The translations under genes and the position numbers were made by a program. Shown here one piece after another: positions 16,580 through 25,646 of a DNA stretch of 39,300 nucleotides (positions are counted from its first letter, which is position 1; every line of letters begins with the position of its first letter). The notes under the pieces were generated by a model. It made no database searches, had not been told where the DNA came from, and saw only the letters and a program-made list of their open reading frames with translations. Origin of the DNA: Bacillus sp. REN10 (GTDB taxonomy: Bacteria > Bacillota > Bacilli > Bacillales > Domibacillaceae); contig NZ_JADHDW010000004.1 of assembly GCF_016820555.1 (NCBI RefSeq), forward strand, positions 302,218 to 341,517. The letters run 5' to 3'.

Positions 16580-16747
16580 ATGTATGCTCGTAACACCCGG
16601 TTTCTACCTTTCTTTGGGGGGCCGTTTCTTGGGGGATTATTAGGTGGCTTTTTAGGCGGAGCGATCGCTCGTCCTTTCTATCGTCCGCCCGTGTACCCAC
16701 CGTATGGCTTTTATCCGCCGTATTACCCGCCATTTGGTTATTTCTAA
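16580..16747 (+). CDS. Small Gly/Pro/Tyr-rich hypothetical protein
   Basis: This is a 55-residue ORF with AGGAGG ten bases before the ATG. After MYARNTRFLPFF comes a glycine-rich hydrophobic segment (GGPFLGGLLGGFLGGAIA, residues 13-30), then a tail of Pro, Tyr and Phe (RPPVYPPYGFYPPYYPPFGY). The composition resembles small spore-coat or surface proteins of bacilli, but I do not recognise a named family. A terminator follows five bases after the stop, and an 11-base-pair hairpin covers its ribosome site, both of which argue that it is a real, regulated gene. Confidence 0.75.
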   Translation: MYARNTRFLPFFGGPFLGGLLGGFLGGAIARPFYRPPVYPPYGFYPPYYPPFGYF

Positions 16748-16751
16748 AACG

Positions 16752-16781
16752 AAAAAGGACCTTCGACAGGAAGGTCCTTTT
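16752..16781. terminator. Bidirectional terminator
   Basis: AAAAGGACCTT pairs with AAGGTCCTTTT over an eight-base loop, between the small Gly/Pro/Tyr-rich gene and the convergent nhaC-type gene. Confidence 0.85.
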
Positions 16782-16782
16782 C

Positions 16783-18246
16783 CTATGCGCGTTTCAGTTC
16801 TTGTTCTTGTTCTTCTTCTTCTTCTTGTTCCATCGCTTGCTGTTCTTCCGTGTTCATCCGATCGATTTCTTCTTGTGACAGCTTCTCGATTTTAAACCCG
16901 GTAAAGCCGTAAAGAATGGAGATTAACGGACTGATCAAGCATAATAGTGCATAAGGAGCATATTGGAATGTCGATACGCCAAGCGTTGCAGTCATAAAGG
17001 CGCCACATGTATTCCAAGGAACGAGAGGGGAGGTCATGGTGCCAGCATCCTCTAGTGTGCGCGATAAATTTTTCGGATGTAATCCTCGCTTGCGGTAAGC
17101 GGTTACATACATGCGGCCCGGAATAAGAATTGATAAGTACTGATCGCATGCGACCACATTTGCTGTAATACAAGTGGCAACCGTTGTGGCAATTAAGCTT
17201 CCCGTCGATTTCGCTAGTTTCAATAAGCTTTTCACGAGTGTTTCTAGCACGCCGCTTACTTCTAAAATTCCGCCGAAGCTCATGGCGATCATCACTAATG
17301 AAACCGTATACATCATGGCGGATGTTCCACCGTTATTTAAGAGACTTTCAAGTACTTGATTATCTGTTTCCATCGTAAAACCGTTGACCATAATGCTTAA
17401 AATTTCGCCCAATGTGACCCCTTGTACAACAACTGCTACGATTCCCCCTAAGATCGATCCGATCACAAGACCAGGAAGAGCTGGCGTTTTCATCGCAATT
17501 AACGCTAAAACAATAGCAGGTACAAGCAAAAGCCAAGGACTGATGATAAACATGTCACCTAGTTCATTTTGAAGCGCTTTCACTTCCTCCAGTCCAGCCC
17601 CTTGATTTTTAAAGGAAAGGCCAAGGAAGAAGTAAATAATAATGGAGATCGCTAAAGCAGGTATCGTAGTAAACAACATATGCCGAATATGGTCAAATAG
17701 CTGGACGCCCGTAATTCCTGGTGCCATATTCGTTGTCTCGGATAAAGGAGAAATTTTATCACCGAAATAACAGCCGGAAATGACGGCCCCAGCGACCATA
17801 GCAGTGTTGACCCCTAGTCCAGCGCCAATTCCCATAATCGCAATCCCGATCGTTCCCGCTGCTGTCCAGGCATTTCCGGAGGCGATGGCCACGATGCTGC
17901 AAATAATCGCTGCTGCCGGCAAAAAGTACGTTGGAGATAAAATATCGAGTCCATAATAAATCATTGTCGGCACAATACCAGCCGCTAGCCACGTCCCGAT
18001 GATCGTTCCAATAACCATTAAAATGAGAAGCGCCTGCATCGCTAAAGAAACAGCGTTGATGATTCCTTTCTCAATCTCCCGCCACGTATGCCCTAAATAC
18101 ATCGCTATTATAGCAGCAACAGTGGCGCTTAATAGCAAGGGAATATGCGGATCCGCTTCAAATTGAAAAATCCCTACAAATAAGAAAATGGCCATCGCTA
18201 AGATTGGAATCAAAGCGATGCCGATTGATGGTGTTTTTACTTTCAT
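16783..18246 (-). CDS. NhaC family Na+/H+ antiporter
   Basis: This 487-residue membrane protein with about twelve helices belongs to the NhaC family, which includes Na+/H+ antiporters and the malate/lactate antiporter MleN. Conserved regions include SGCYFGDKISPLSETTNMAPG (around residue 165; runs GDKISP and SETTN) and VACDQYLSILIPGRMY. ATG 18246 has GAGAGGG six bases upstream; a GTG at 18264 lies before that site. The C-terminus is an unusual glutamate/glutamine-rich tail (EQEEEEEQEQELKRA). Substrate choice between sodium/proton and malate/lactate exchange cannot be made from sequence alone. Confidence 0.88.
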   Translation of the reverse strand: MKVKTPSIGIALIPILAMAIFLFVGIFQFEADPHIPLLLSATVAAIIAMYLGHTWREIEKGIINAVSLAMQALLILMVIGTIIGTWLAAGIVPTMIYYGLDILSPTYFLPAAAIICSIVAIASGNAWTAAGTIGIAIMGIGAGLGVNTAMVAGAVISGCYFGDKISPLSETTNMAPGITGVQLFDHIRHMLFTTIPALAISIIIYFFLGLSFKNQGAGLEEVKALQNELGDMFIISPWLLLVPAIVLALIAMKTPALPGLVIGSILGGIVAVVVQGVTLGEILSIMVNGFTMETDNQVLESLLNNGGTSAMMYTVSLVMIAMSFGGILEVSGVLETLVKSLLKLAKSTGSLIATTVATCITANVVACDQYLSILIPGRMYVTAYRKRGLHPKNLSRTLEDAGTMTSPLVPWNTCGAFMTATLGVSTFQYAPYALLCLISPLISILYGFTGFKIEKLSQEEIDRMNTEEQQAMEQEEEEEQEQELKRA

Positions 18247-18347
18247 TTCGTTCCCTCTCTTCACAGAAATTGTTCTTTATCCATATAGTTGCAATTTTTA
18301 TGCCAATTAAAAATATTCGTAAAATTCTACAAAACTAGCCATTTTAT

Positions 18348-18381
18348 AGAATGATTTATTCTGTATTGAATAAATCATTCT
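18348..18381. promoter_or_regulatory. 13-base-pair perfect inverted repeat between nhaC-type gene and yuxO
   Basis: AGAATGATTTATT and AATAAATCATTCT are perfect reverse complements separated by eight bases. Each arm is itself close to palindromic (GAAT-N5-ATTC). It lies in the divergent promoter region. It may be a regulator binding site for either gene, or an RNA hairpin in a leader; no T tract follows. Confidence 0.5.
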
Positions 18382-18466
18382 AGATTGCATAAAAAGTGAA
18401 AGAGGATTTTTTAGAAGTGTTGTCGAATCAGTAGTGAATAACAATTCATTTTTTGGAGGGAAAACG

Positions 18467-18850
18467 ATGGATATAGCAAACTCGTTAATTGGGACACTTG
18501 GTATCGAAACAGTAGAAATTGGAGAGGGAAAAGTGGTGATGACGATGCCCGTTGATGAACGGACGCGTCAGCCATTCGGCTTTTTGCACGGGGGAGCGTC
18601 TGTCGCTCTTGCAGAAACGGCCGCTAGTGTCGGGACAGTGGCCTTAATTGACCAACAAAAAGAGGCTTGTTTCGGGCTAGAAATTAATGCGAATCATATT
18701 AAAGCGAAAAAGGATGGAACGGTCACAGCCATTGCAACGGTCGCTCACCGCGGCCATACCACGATGGTGTGGGAGATCCGAATTGAAGACGAACAACAGC
18801 AGCTCATCTGTCTGTCGCGCTGTACCGTCGCTGTCGTTCCGAAAAGATAA
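18467..18850 (+). CDS. yuxO: PaaI/YuxO family hotdog thioesterase
   Basis: This 127-residue single hotdog-domain acyl-CoA thioesterase has the motif FGFLHGGASVALAETAAS near residue 34; the HGG and the following glutamate are the catalytic and family signature. ATG 18467 behind TTTGGAGGG gives the length of B. subtilis YuxO (about 126). Substrate: an aromatic or small acyl-CoA, unspecified. In B. subtilis yuxO adjoins comA and the com quorum-sensing genes; here its upstream neighbour is the nhaC-type gene and no com gene is present. It is convergent with mrpG. Confidence 0.88.
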   Translation: MDIANSLIGTLGIETVEIGEGKVVMTMPVDERTRQPFGFLHGGASVALAETAASVGTVALIDQQKEACFGLEINANHIKAKKDGTVTAIATVAHRGHTTMVWEIRIEDEQQQLICLSRCTVAVVPKR

Positions 18851-18892
18851 AAGTCGAAAAACCATCGCGAAGTGGCGGTCGCTTAGCCAAAC

Positions 18893-18941
18893 AAAAAGAG
18901 GCGTCTATCAACCGAACAATCGACTGATAGACGCCCTTTTT
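18893..18941. terminator. Bidirectional terminator between yuxO and mrpG
   Basis: GGCGTCTATCA pairs with TGATAGACGCC over 14 bases, with A and T runs on the two sides. It overlaps the last base of mrpG. Confidence 0.85.
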
Positions 18942-19291
18942 CAGCGCTTATTTTTATCTTTCAAATCATCTCGGATACTGCTGTCGGAAAGTTTGACGCC
19001 GGCATTGTAGGCAGCTCGGCTAATCAAATGCCCAGATACGGGGGCAGTAATAAAGATAAAGGCGATCCCGAGAAGAATCCGGGAGCTGAAATGGCCTTCG
19101 ATTAAGTAAAAGTAGAGAAAGGCAGCCAATAGAGTGGACATTACACCAAGTGTAGCGGCTTTAGACGCCGCGTGATTGCGCGTATACACATCTGGCAGTC
19201 TTATGACACCAAAGGCGGCTACAAGGCTTAAAAACGCTCCGATGACTAAAAAGAGAATGATCACTGCATCAATGATTACGGTCACTTTCAA
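18941..19291 (-). CDS. mrpG: Mrp Na+/H+ antiporter subunit G
   Basis: This 116-residue small membrane subunit of the hetero-oligomeric Mrp antiporter has three helices and the conserved GVIRLPDVYTRNHAASKAATLG motif near residue 27. It starts with TTG behind AAAGGAG and overlaps mrpF by 23 bases. It is the last gene of mrpABCDEFG. A strong terminator lies at its end. Confidence 0.93.
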   Translation of the reverse strand: MKVTVIIDAVIILFLVIGAFLSLVAAFGVIRLPDVYTRNHAASKAATLGVMSTLLAAFLYFYLIEGHFSSRILLGIAFIFITAPVSGHLISRAAYNAGVKLSDSSIRDDLKDKNKR

Positions 19292-19553
19292 TGATCTCTC
19301 CTTTCTCTAGGAATTTAGCGAAAGCAATCGTTCCGATAAAGGCTAAAATTCCGATCAATAAAATAACATCTAAAAACTCACTTGTCCGAAGCAGCATCGA
19401 CAAGATCGCCACAATGGCGACCAGGTTAATTCCGATCGCATCTAAGGCGACTACGCGGTCCGGTACAGTCGGTCCTTTAATGAGCCGGTACACAAGACCA
19501 AGCATGGCAAGCGAAAAACAGATTAAGGAAGCTTTCATCACCATCTCTAGCAT
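19269..19553 (-). CDS. mrpF: Mrp Na+/H+ antiporter subunit F
   Basis: This 94-residue, three-helix subunit has the family signature RLIKGPTVPDRVVALDAIG (residues 23-41). It overlaps mrpE by one base and mrpG by 23. In B. subtilis MrpF has also been linked to bile salt and Na+ efflux; here only subunit identity is supported. Confidence 0.93.
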   Translation of the reverse strand: MLEMVMKASLICFSLAMLGLVYRLIKGPTVPDRVVALDAIGINLVAIVAILSMLLRTSEFLDVILLIGILAFIGTIAFAKFLEKGEIIESDRNH

Positions 19554-20029
19554 TAACGGCTCACCTCCATAATCGCTTTTTCAAACGAATTTTTGATGCC
19601 ATCAATGGCATCTTGCACATCCGGTACATCAATTGCGTGCACATATAGCACTTTATTATCATCGGAAATATCGATCACAAGCGTTCCAGGCGTTAACGTA
19701 ATTAAATTAGCTAACAACGTGATTTCCCAGTCCGATTTTAATTCCGTCGGCAAGGCGAAAATGCCTGGCTGGATATCAAGCTTTGGCTTTAAAATGACCT
19801 TTAGCACATCCACATTGGCCAAAATCAATTCTTTAAAGAACAAAAGAGTTAAATAAATAACTGCCCATACACGGCGCATGTAAAACTCATGTTTAAAGAA
19901 GCGGCGCATACCGTACATCAAAATTAAGCCAAGAAGATATCCGACGATAAAAGTGGAACTAGAAAATGAAACTTGCAGAAACATCCAAAGAAACGCTAAA
20001 AAGAAATTAAGTAAAATTTGAAAAGCCAT
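19553..20029 (-). CDS. mrpE: Mrp Na+/H+ antiporter subunit E
   Basis: This 158-residue subunit has two N-terminal membrane segments and a soluble domain containing the conserved LLANLITLTPGTLVIDI. It starts six bases after mrpD, and its AAAGGAG ribosome site is inside the end of mrpD. It is needed for full assembly of the Mrp complex in the family. Confidence 0.93.
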   Translation of the reverse strand: MAFQILLNFFLAFLWMFLQVSFSSSTFIVGYLLGLILMYGMRRFFKHEFYMRRVWAVIYLTLLFFKELILANVDVLKVILKPKLDIQPGIFALPTELKSDWEITLLANLITLTPGTLVIDISDDNKVLYVHAIDVPDVQDAIDGIKNSFEKAIMEVSR

Positions 20030-20035
20030 ATGACA

Positions 20036-21517
20036 TTACTCCTTTAACACGGCATCAATATAGATTGTCGGATCTATGAGTGCTTCAGTGGCTTGAGAAA
20101 TAATTGGATACATTCCTTCTGCGCCCACTCCATAAACGATAGAGACGAGCACAAGAATCGCTCCTGGCATCCATAAAAAGTGAACCGGCTGTTTTTCTTC
20201 CCCAGGATAATCTTGAGGAGATCTCCAAAAGCCGTTCATAAAGATTTTGATCACAGAGTAAAGAACAAACAGACTTGATAATAAGACGATCAGCGCGCCC
20301 ACATAAGCTCCTTCAGCCAGACCGGCACGAACGATTAAGAACTTACCAACAAATCCGCTGAGCGGCGGAATCCCCGCAAGGCCAAAAGTGGCGACAAGAA
20401 ACGTCCAACCAAGCAGCGGATATTTTTTGATTAATCCACCCATCTTGCGCAAGTTGCTTGTGCCCGTAATTTTGATCATGACCCCGATTAAGAGAAACAA
20501 TGCGGCTTTAATGATCATGTCATGGATTAAATAGAAAATTGTTCCTTTAATTGACTCTTCTGTTGCTAATGAGATCCCGAATGTTAGCACACCAACAGCG
20601 ATAATAATGTTGTAGATGATGATCTTCTTCACATCCCAGTAAGCAATCGCTCCGATCGCTCCGACGATAATCGTCAGAATTGCCAAGATTTGCAACAACT
20701 CATGGGTAAAGGCTTGATTGTGATAAAAGAACAGCGAATACGTTCGTAAAATCGAGTATACCCCTACCTTTGTTAACAACGACCCGAATAAGGCAAGCAC
20801 CGGCACAGGCGGCGCATGATAGGAGCCTGGCAACCAAAAGTATAGCGGGAAAATCGCGCCCTTTAATCCAAAGACAATTAAGAATAAGACAGCGATCACG
20901 GTTAAAATAGGCAACTGGCCAACTTCAGCGATTCGCTTGGAAATGTCCGCCATATTTAAGGAACCGATGACGGAGTATAAAAAGGCCACAGCCACCACAA
21001 AAATCGCGGATGAAATGACATTGACTAAAATGTATTTAATCGATTCCCGCAGCTGAATTTTCGTGCCGCCGATCACGATCAATACGTATGATGACATCAG
21101 CATCACTTCGAAGAAAACGAACAGGTTAAAAATATCTCCTGTTGTAAAAGCCCCATTCACACCGACAAGCATAAATTGAATGATGGAATAGTAGTAAAAT
21201 TGTTCCCGTTTCTTTCCGATTGAACGGAAGGAATAAATAATGACGCAAAGTGTAATCAATGACGTAGTAGTTACTAATAATACTGACAGCATATCAGATA
21301 CAAGTGTAATCCCGAAAGGAGCTTGCCAGCTGCTGACATCCACTGTTTGAATGCCCTCTTTTTTCACTGTCAGCAATAAGATGATCGAAGCAACGAGCGT
21401 CCCAATCGTCGAAATGACAGAGACAACGCGTTGCACCATCACCCATTTTGCTAAGAAAATCAATACAATTGCGGTCATTAGAGGGATGAGTATAGGTAAT
21501 ATAAGTAAATTAGTCAT
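20036..21517 (-). CDS. mrpD: Mrp Na+/H+ antiporter subunit D
   Basis: This 493-residue protein is related to the proton-channelling NuoM/NuoN subunits of complex I, with about 14 helices. The conserved [18 protein letters not shown] carries the membrane glutamate near residue 137, and the [21 protein letters not shown] region is the family's broken-helix area. It overlaps mrpC by eight bases. Together with MrpA it forms the ion-conducting part of the antiporter. Confidence 0.95.
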   Translation of the reverse strand: MTNLLILPILIPLMTAIVLIFLAKWVMVQRVVSVISTIGTLVASIILLLTVKKEGIQTVDVSSWQAPFGITLVSDMLSVLLVTTTSLITLCVIIYSFRSIGKKREQFYYYSIIQFMLVGVNGAFTTGDIFNLFVFFEVMLMSSYVLIVIGGTKIQLRESIKYILVNVISSAIFVVAVAFLYSVIGSLNMADISKRIAEVGQLPILTVIAVLFLIVFGLKGAIFPLYFWLPGSYHAPPVPVLALFGSLLTKVGVYSILRTYSLFFYHNQAFTHELLQILAILTIIVGAIGAIAYWDVKKIIIYNIIIAVGVLTFGISLATEESIKGTIFYLIHDMIIKAALFLLIGVMIKITGTSNLRKMGGLIKKYPLLGWTFLVATFGLAGIPPLSGFVGKFLIVRAGLAEGAYVGALIVLLSSLFVLYSVIKIFMNGFWRSPQDYPGEEKQPVHFLWMPGAILVLVSIVYGVGAEGMYPIISQATEALIDPTIYIDAVLKE

Positions 21518-21851
21518 TTGCTTCTGAACCTCTCATCTCATCTGTATTATCTGTCCCTAATTCCTGATAAGCTCGGTAAGCTAATACAAGGAAAAGGGCG
21601 GTGACACCGAAGCTGATGACGATCGCTGTTAAAATGAGCGCTTGCGGCAATGGATCGACATAAGCTTTGGCATGCTGTCCTAAAAGCGGAGCGGCTCCAT
21701 TTTTTAATCCGCCCATGGTTAGGATCAATAGATGGGCGCCGTGACTTAATAGTCCAGTGCCGATAATGATGCGCAACAAGCTTTTCGACAGCATTAAATA
21801 AACGGCACTAGCCAGTAACAGTCCTGAGACAATTGACATTAAAATTTCCAT
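21510..21851 (-). CDS. mrpC: Mrp Na+/H+ antiporter subunit C
   Basis: This 113-residue NuoK-like three-helix subunit has the conserved [17 protein letters not shown] segment near residue 67. Its start overlaps the mrpB stop by one base and its end overlaps mrpD by eight, so translation is coupled. Confidence 0.93.
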   Translation of the reverse strand: MEILMSIVSGLLLASAVYLMLSKSLLRIIIGTGLLSHGAHLLILTMGGLKNGAAPLLGQHAKAYVDPLPQALILTAIVISFGVTALFLVLAYRAYQELGTDNTDEMRGSEAND

Positions 21852-22273
21852 TATTCACTCTCTCCTATCGTTTGAATAATGGTCATCGTGACACCAATGA
21901 CAACTAAATAGACGCCTGTATCAAACAACATGGCGGTATGAAGCGATGTTTTTCCAAACAGCGGCAAATTAAAATCGCCGAATGCGTGCGTTAACAATGG
22001 CACGTTGAACAACAGGGCACCGGCTGCCGTACCCGCTGCAAATAAAAGACCGACCCCAATCAATATTTTATAGTCAATTGGGAAACCTTGAGACACGGTT
22101 TTAATATCGTAGGCGAGCAAGAGGAGAACGATGGCTCCTGAAGTCATTAATCCGCCGACGAATCCTCCACCCGGATGGTAATGCCCGGCAAAGAACAAAT
22201 GGATCGCAAAGAGGATGATGATGAAAAACACAACTTTGCTCGCCGTTTGTAAAATTACATCATTCGTTTTCAT
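21851..22273 (-). CDS. mrpB: Mrp Na+/H+ antiporter subunit B
   Basis: This 140-residue, four-helix subunit contains the MnhB signature [13 protein letters not shown] (residues 31-43). It overlaps mrpA by 14 bases and mrpC by one. It is a structural subunit of the Mrp complex in the cytoplasmic membrane. Confidence 0.93.
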   Translation of the reverse strand: MKTNDVILQTASKVVFFIIILFAIHLFFAGHYHPGGGFVGGLMTSGAIVLLLLAYDIKTVSQGFPIDYKILIGVGLLFAAGTAAGALLFNVPLLTHAFGDFNLPLFGKTSLHTAMLFDTGVYLVVIGVTMTIIQTIGESE

Positions 22274-24680
22274 CGATCGCTCCTCCTTTCTTTCCTAAAC
22301 GCAGCTTGATCAATCCGTAAATGCCAAGAGCGGCAATGCCAAGCACGCAAATTTCAAATAACGTATCGAAGCCACGGAAGTCGACGAGAATAACGTTGAC
22401 CATATTTTCTCCGCCTGCTTTCTCATACGTATTGTCAATATAGTATTTTGAAATCGAGTCAAACCATTTATTGCTGTGAGACGAGATGGCAATTAAAGTG
22501 ACCGTAACCCCGACTCCAGCTGAGATCAGTAAATTACCTAGTTTAAAACTCATTCGTTCTTCATGGCGGCTCAGCTTCGGCAAGTGATAGAAGCAAAGCA
22601 AGAACAAGGCAACCGAAACAGTTTCAATCACTAATTGTGTTAAAGCAAGGTCCGGTGCACGGAAAATAACGAAAAACAGCGAAACGGTATAACCAACCGT
22701 TCCCAGTGCTAAAATCGACGTCAATCGTGATCTAGCAATCAATGTTGTAACTGTTCCAAGCAAAATTAATAGAGCAAGCACCACTTCATATATGCCGATC
22801 GGTGCGAGCTGACTCGTATCGATTTTAAACGCATCTTCTGTCCACATCGTAAAGCCCAAAATTCCGATGAAAAAGATGAAAATATAGACGAGATAAGTGC
22901 GAATAAAGCCTGTCATGACCGACTTAGTTAATGTGTAAGCCCCTCGCTCCGCCGCGTATAGACTCGTATCATATAAAGTGTTTAGAGTGACTTTGTTAGG
23001 GAATAAGTTATACACTTTATTCCATTTGTTAACAGTCACATACATGATCGCGCCGAGTGCGACAACACCAATCGTCATCTTCAACTCGGTTGAGAATCCG
23101 TGCCAATGGCTAATATGGACAGCGATTTTCTCGCCAGGCTCGATAAGCGAAGGTATGATCGCCGCTACCGCTGGCTGGATCAAGTTGTAAGAAAGCAGAT
23201 TGGGGAAAATCCCAAATACAACGACAAGAACAGCTAGAATGATAGGCGGAATCAGCATGCCGATCGGTGCTTCATGCGGTGTTTTCTCTAATTGTTCTGG
23301 TTGATATTTCCCGGTAAATGTTTTAAACACAATCATCATGCTGTAAATGAAAGTGAACACGCTTCCAACCCAAGCAAGAACAGGGAATAAGATGCCCCAC
23401 GTTTGCAAGTTAAAGAGATCGAGGTCTAATAGCTGAATCATGCCGGTAAAGAACATTTCTTTACTTAAAAATCCGTTAAATGGAGGCAAGCCAGCCATAG
23501 AAAATGCCCCGATTACAGCAATCGTAAACGTAATCGGCATCAAGCTAAGCAATCCGCCCAGCTTGCGAATATCGCGCGTGCCTGTTTCATGATCAACAAT
23601 CCCGACGACCATAAATAAGCTACCTTTAAATGTCGCATGGTTAATGAGATGGAAGATCGCCGCAATGGTCGCTGCTGTATACACATTGTCATTGATCCCA
23701 TCAAATTGGAGAGCGGCAGCCCCCACGCCAAGAAGCGACATAATTAAGCCGAGTTGACTCACTGTTGAGAAAGCAAGAATTCCTTTTAAATCCGTTTGTT
23801 TGACCGCATTAAATGATCCCCAGAATAAAGTGAAAATTCCGACTCCACCAACAAGCCAGAACCAATACTCGGAAAAAGCAAAAATCGGGCTCAAGCGAGC
23901 AACTAAATAAATACCTGCTTTAACCATTGTCGCTGAGTGGAGATAAGCACTAACAGGGGTAGGTGCTTCCATTGCATCAGGCAGCCAGATGTAGAATGGA
24001 AATTGCGCCGATTTTGTAAAGGCTCCAGTAAGGACGAGCACTAGAGCTAAAAGGAATAGTGGATGATCATTTAACTCGCTTGCTTGAGCGATCAGCTCTC
24101 GAATGCTAAATGTATCTCCCATAATCGAGAGTAATAAAAACCCTCCAAGCATTGCCAGGCCGCCGAATACGGTGATGAGCATCGATTTCAGCGCTCCGTA
24201 ACGAGAACGATCCCGATCATACCAGTAAGCGATTAGTAAAAACGAAGAAATCGATGTCAACTCCCAAAACATATACAACGTGATGAGATTATCCGACAAC
24301 ACGACACCGAGCATGGCGCCCATAAACATGAGCAAATAGACGTAGAAGTTATGCAATTTTTCTTTTTCCTTAGATAAGTAGAAAATCGAATAGAGCACAA
24401 CTAAAGCACCGATTCCGGTGATTAATAAGGCAAAAAGCAGCCCTAAACCATCTACATAGGCCGTAAAGCGCACGCCGAGTGATGGAATCCAGTCAAATGA
24501 CTTTTCAATTGCTTCATTATTTCGCGTGACTGGGAGAAATTGAAGAAAATAGGTGAATAGCACAATAGGCAGAATCAGTACAAACCATCCTGTATGTATG
24601 CGTCGAAGTCCCTTATAGAAAAGGGGCACAAGAATAGCCATTAAAAAAGGAGAAAAGATGGCTATATGCAGTAAAGACAA
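22260..24680 (-). CDS. mrpA: Mrp Na+/H+ antiporter subunit A
   Basis: This 806-residue protein combines a NuoL-like antiporter module (about residues 1-600, including LYMFWELTSISSFLLIAYWY near residue 135) with C-terminal MbhD/MbhE-like segments, the standard length for MrpA. The start is TTG behind AAGGAGGG with six bases between. It heads the complete seven-gene operon mrpABCDEFG. Mrp exchanges cytoplasmic Na+ for protons, central to sodium tolerance and pH homeostasis in bacilli. The promoter is not clear; the minus-strand TATATT near 24741 has no good -35. Confidence 0.95.
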   Translation of the reverse strand: MSLLHIAIFSPFLMAILVPLFYKGLRRIHTGWFVLILPIVLFTYFLQFLPVTRNNEAIEKSFDWIPSLGVRFTAYVDGLGLLFALLITGIGALVVLYSIFYLSKEKEKLHNFYVYLLMFMGAMLGVVLSDNLITLYMFWELTSISSFLLIAYWYDRDRSRYGALKSMLITVFGGLAMLGGFLLLSIMGDTFSIRELIAQASELNDHPLFLLALVLVLTGAFTKSAQFPFYIWLPDAMEAPTPVSAYLHSATMVKAGIYLVARLSPIFAFSEYWFWLVGGVGIFTLFWGSFNAVKQTDLKGILAFSTVSQLGLIMSLLGVGAAALQFDGINDNVYTAATIAAIFHLINHATFKGSLFMVVGIVDHETGTRDIRKLGGLLSLMPITFTIAVIGAFSMAGLPPFNGFLSKEMFFTGMIQLLDLDLFNLQTWGILFPVLAWVGSVFTFIYSMMIVFKTFTGKYQPEQLEKTPHEAPIGMLIPPIILAVLVVVFGIFPNLLSYNLIQPAVAAIIPSLIEPGEKIAVHISHWHGFSTELKMTIGVVALGAIMYVTVNKWNKVYNLFPNKVTLNTLYDTSLYAAERGAYTLTKSVMTGFIRTYLVYIFIFFIGILGFTMWTEDAFKIDTSQLAPIGIYEVVLALLILLGTVTTLIARSRLTSILALGTVGYTVSLFFVIFRAPDLALTQLVIETVSVALFLLCFYHLPKLSRHEERMSFKLGNLLISAGVGVTVTLIAISSHSNKWFDSISKYYIDNTYEKAGGENMVNVILVDFRGFDTLFEICVLGIAALGIYGLIKLRLGKKGGAIDENE

Positions 24681-24982
24681 AAGAATCCCTCCTTGCAGAT
24701 TGTATTAAACATCATGTGAAAAACGATGGAATTTTAATATAGACGAAATATTCATCCACATTCCTTTTTAAATGATCGCATTCAAAGTGTTCTCCCAACG
24801 TAAATCAAACCTCATAGTGCATTATATCGCAAAAAATCACTTCCTGCATTCCATTAACGCGAAACTTGTAGAAAAGTCGACTTATGATATTAAATATGAA
24901 GAATCATGGATAAAAAAACGAAAAAATTTTTTTGTACTTTACAAAATTCGTGTGTTTTTTTCCAAAAATTATTAAAAACTAC
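24681..24982. other. Non-coding gap between divergent mrpA and yufK
   Basis: This is AT-rich intergenic DNA carrying the mrp promoter region on one side. No convincing ORF, riboswitch or repeat was seen. In B. subtilis, as I recall, several genes (maeN, malK/malR homologues, the nup genes) separate yufK from mrpA; none is present here. Confidence 0.6.
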
Positions 24983-25011
24983 TTGTCTTTACTTGCTCGC
25001 TCTTGCATAAT
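24983..25011 (+). promoter_or_regulatory. Sigma-A promoter of yufK
   Basis: TTGTCT, a 17-base spacer and CATAAT lie about 38 bases before the yufK ATG. Confidence 0.55.
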
Positions 25012-25048
25012 GAAATGGATTGAAATGAACAGGAGCGGAAATTGGGAT

Positions 25049-25606
25049 ATGAAAAATACTTACTTAATTGGCTACTTACCTGTAGTCGCAATGCTATTAT
25101 TCAGTTTATCTTTGTCGATGTTCACTCAAAAAATCATTATCGGCTTATTTAAAAAAGTTAGCTTATATAACAGTTTGCTAGAAATGTTTACCGAGACAGA
25201 AGTGAAGCTAACGATCACGCTAGCATTGATGTTGCTGTTTTTTATGATTTTGGCCACATTCAAGGTGATCGCTGACACAGTGAATCAATTGTCACTTTTG
25301 TTTTTCTCCAAGGATACGACAGGGGAACTATTGCTGAAAACAAGAACCAGCTCCATTGTGTTCTTCGTTGGAGGGCTTCTCTCATTAATTAGCTTTTCTT
25401 CTCTTACGGGCATTTTAATTATCTTTGTAATAACAGCCATCGGCTATTTTGTATACTTCGTGTATAAAATTGCCCCTGACTTATCGGTAGCTAACTTAGT
25501 TGGTATGATTTCTTTTCAAGTCGCTGTTTGGGCGTTCTTTACAACCATGTTCGCCTTAGGAGGATTAAAAGTTTATAACGGTTTACTAGGAAATTTACCT
25601 TTGTAA
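25049..25606 (+). CDS. yufK: YufK family membrane protein
   Basis: This 185-residue protein with five or six hydrophobic segments matches B. subtilis YufK in length and in its place beside pbpD. ATG 25049 is chosen with GGAGCGG about ten bases upstream; the frame extends back to 24932 through sequence that overlaps the predicted promoter. The function is unknown. Confidence 0.8.
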   Translation: MKNTYLIGYLPVVAMLLFSLSLSMFTQKIIIGLFKKVSLYNSLLEMFTETEVKLTITLALMLLFFMILATFKVIADTVNQLSLLFFSKDTTGELLLKTRTSSIVFFVGGLLSLISFSSLTGILIIFVITAIGYFVYFVYKIAPDLSVANLVGMISFQVAVWAFFTTMFALGGLKVYNGLLGNLPL

Positions 25607-25610
25607 ACAG

Positions 25611-25637
25611 AAAAAAACCGCCACTAGGCGGTTTTTT
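25611..25637. terminator. Bidirectional terminator between yufK and pbpD
   Basis: AAAAAACCGCC pairs with GGCGGTTTTTT over a four-base loop. Confidence 0.88.
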
Positions 25638-25646
25638 ATTTACTAC

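Noticed and set aside
18348-18381. ArgR/AhrC box reading of the palindrome
   Set aside because: The half-sites have a five-base spacer instead of the four expected for TGAAT-N4-ATTCA, and neighbouring genes are unrelated to arginine.
24772-24975. 67-codon ORF in the mrpA-yufK gap
   Set aside because: AT-rich and low in complexity, no ribosome site, no recognisable features.
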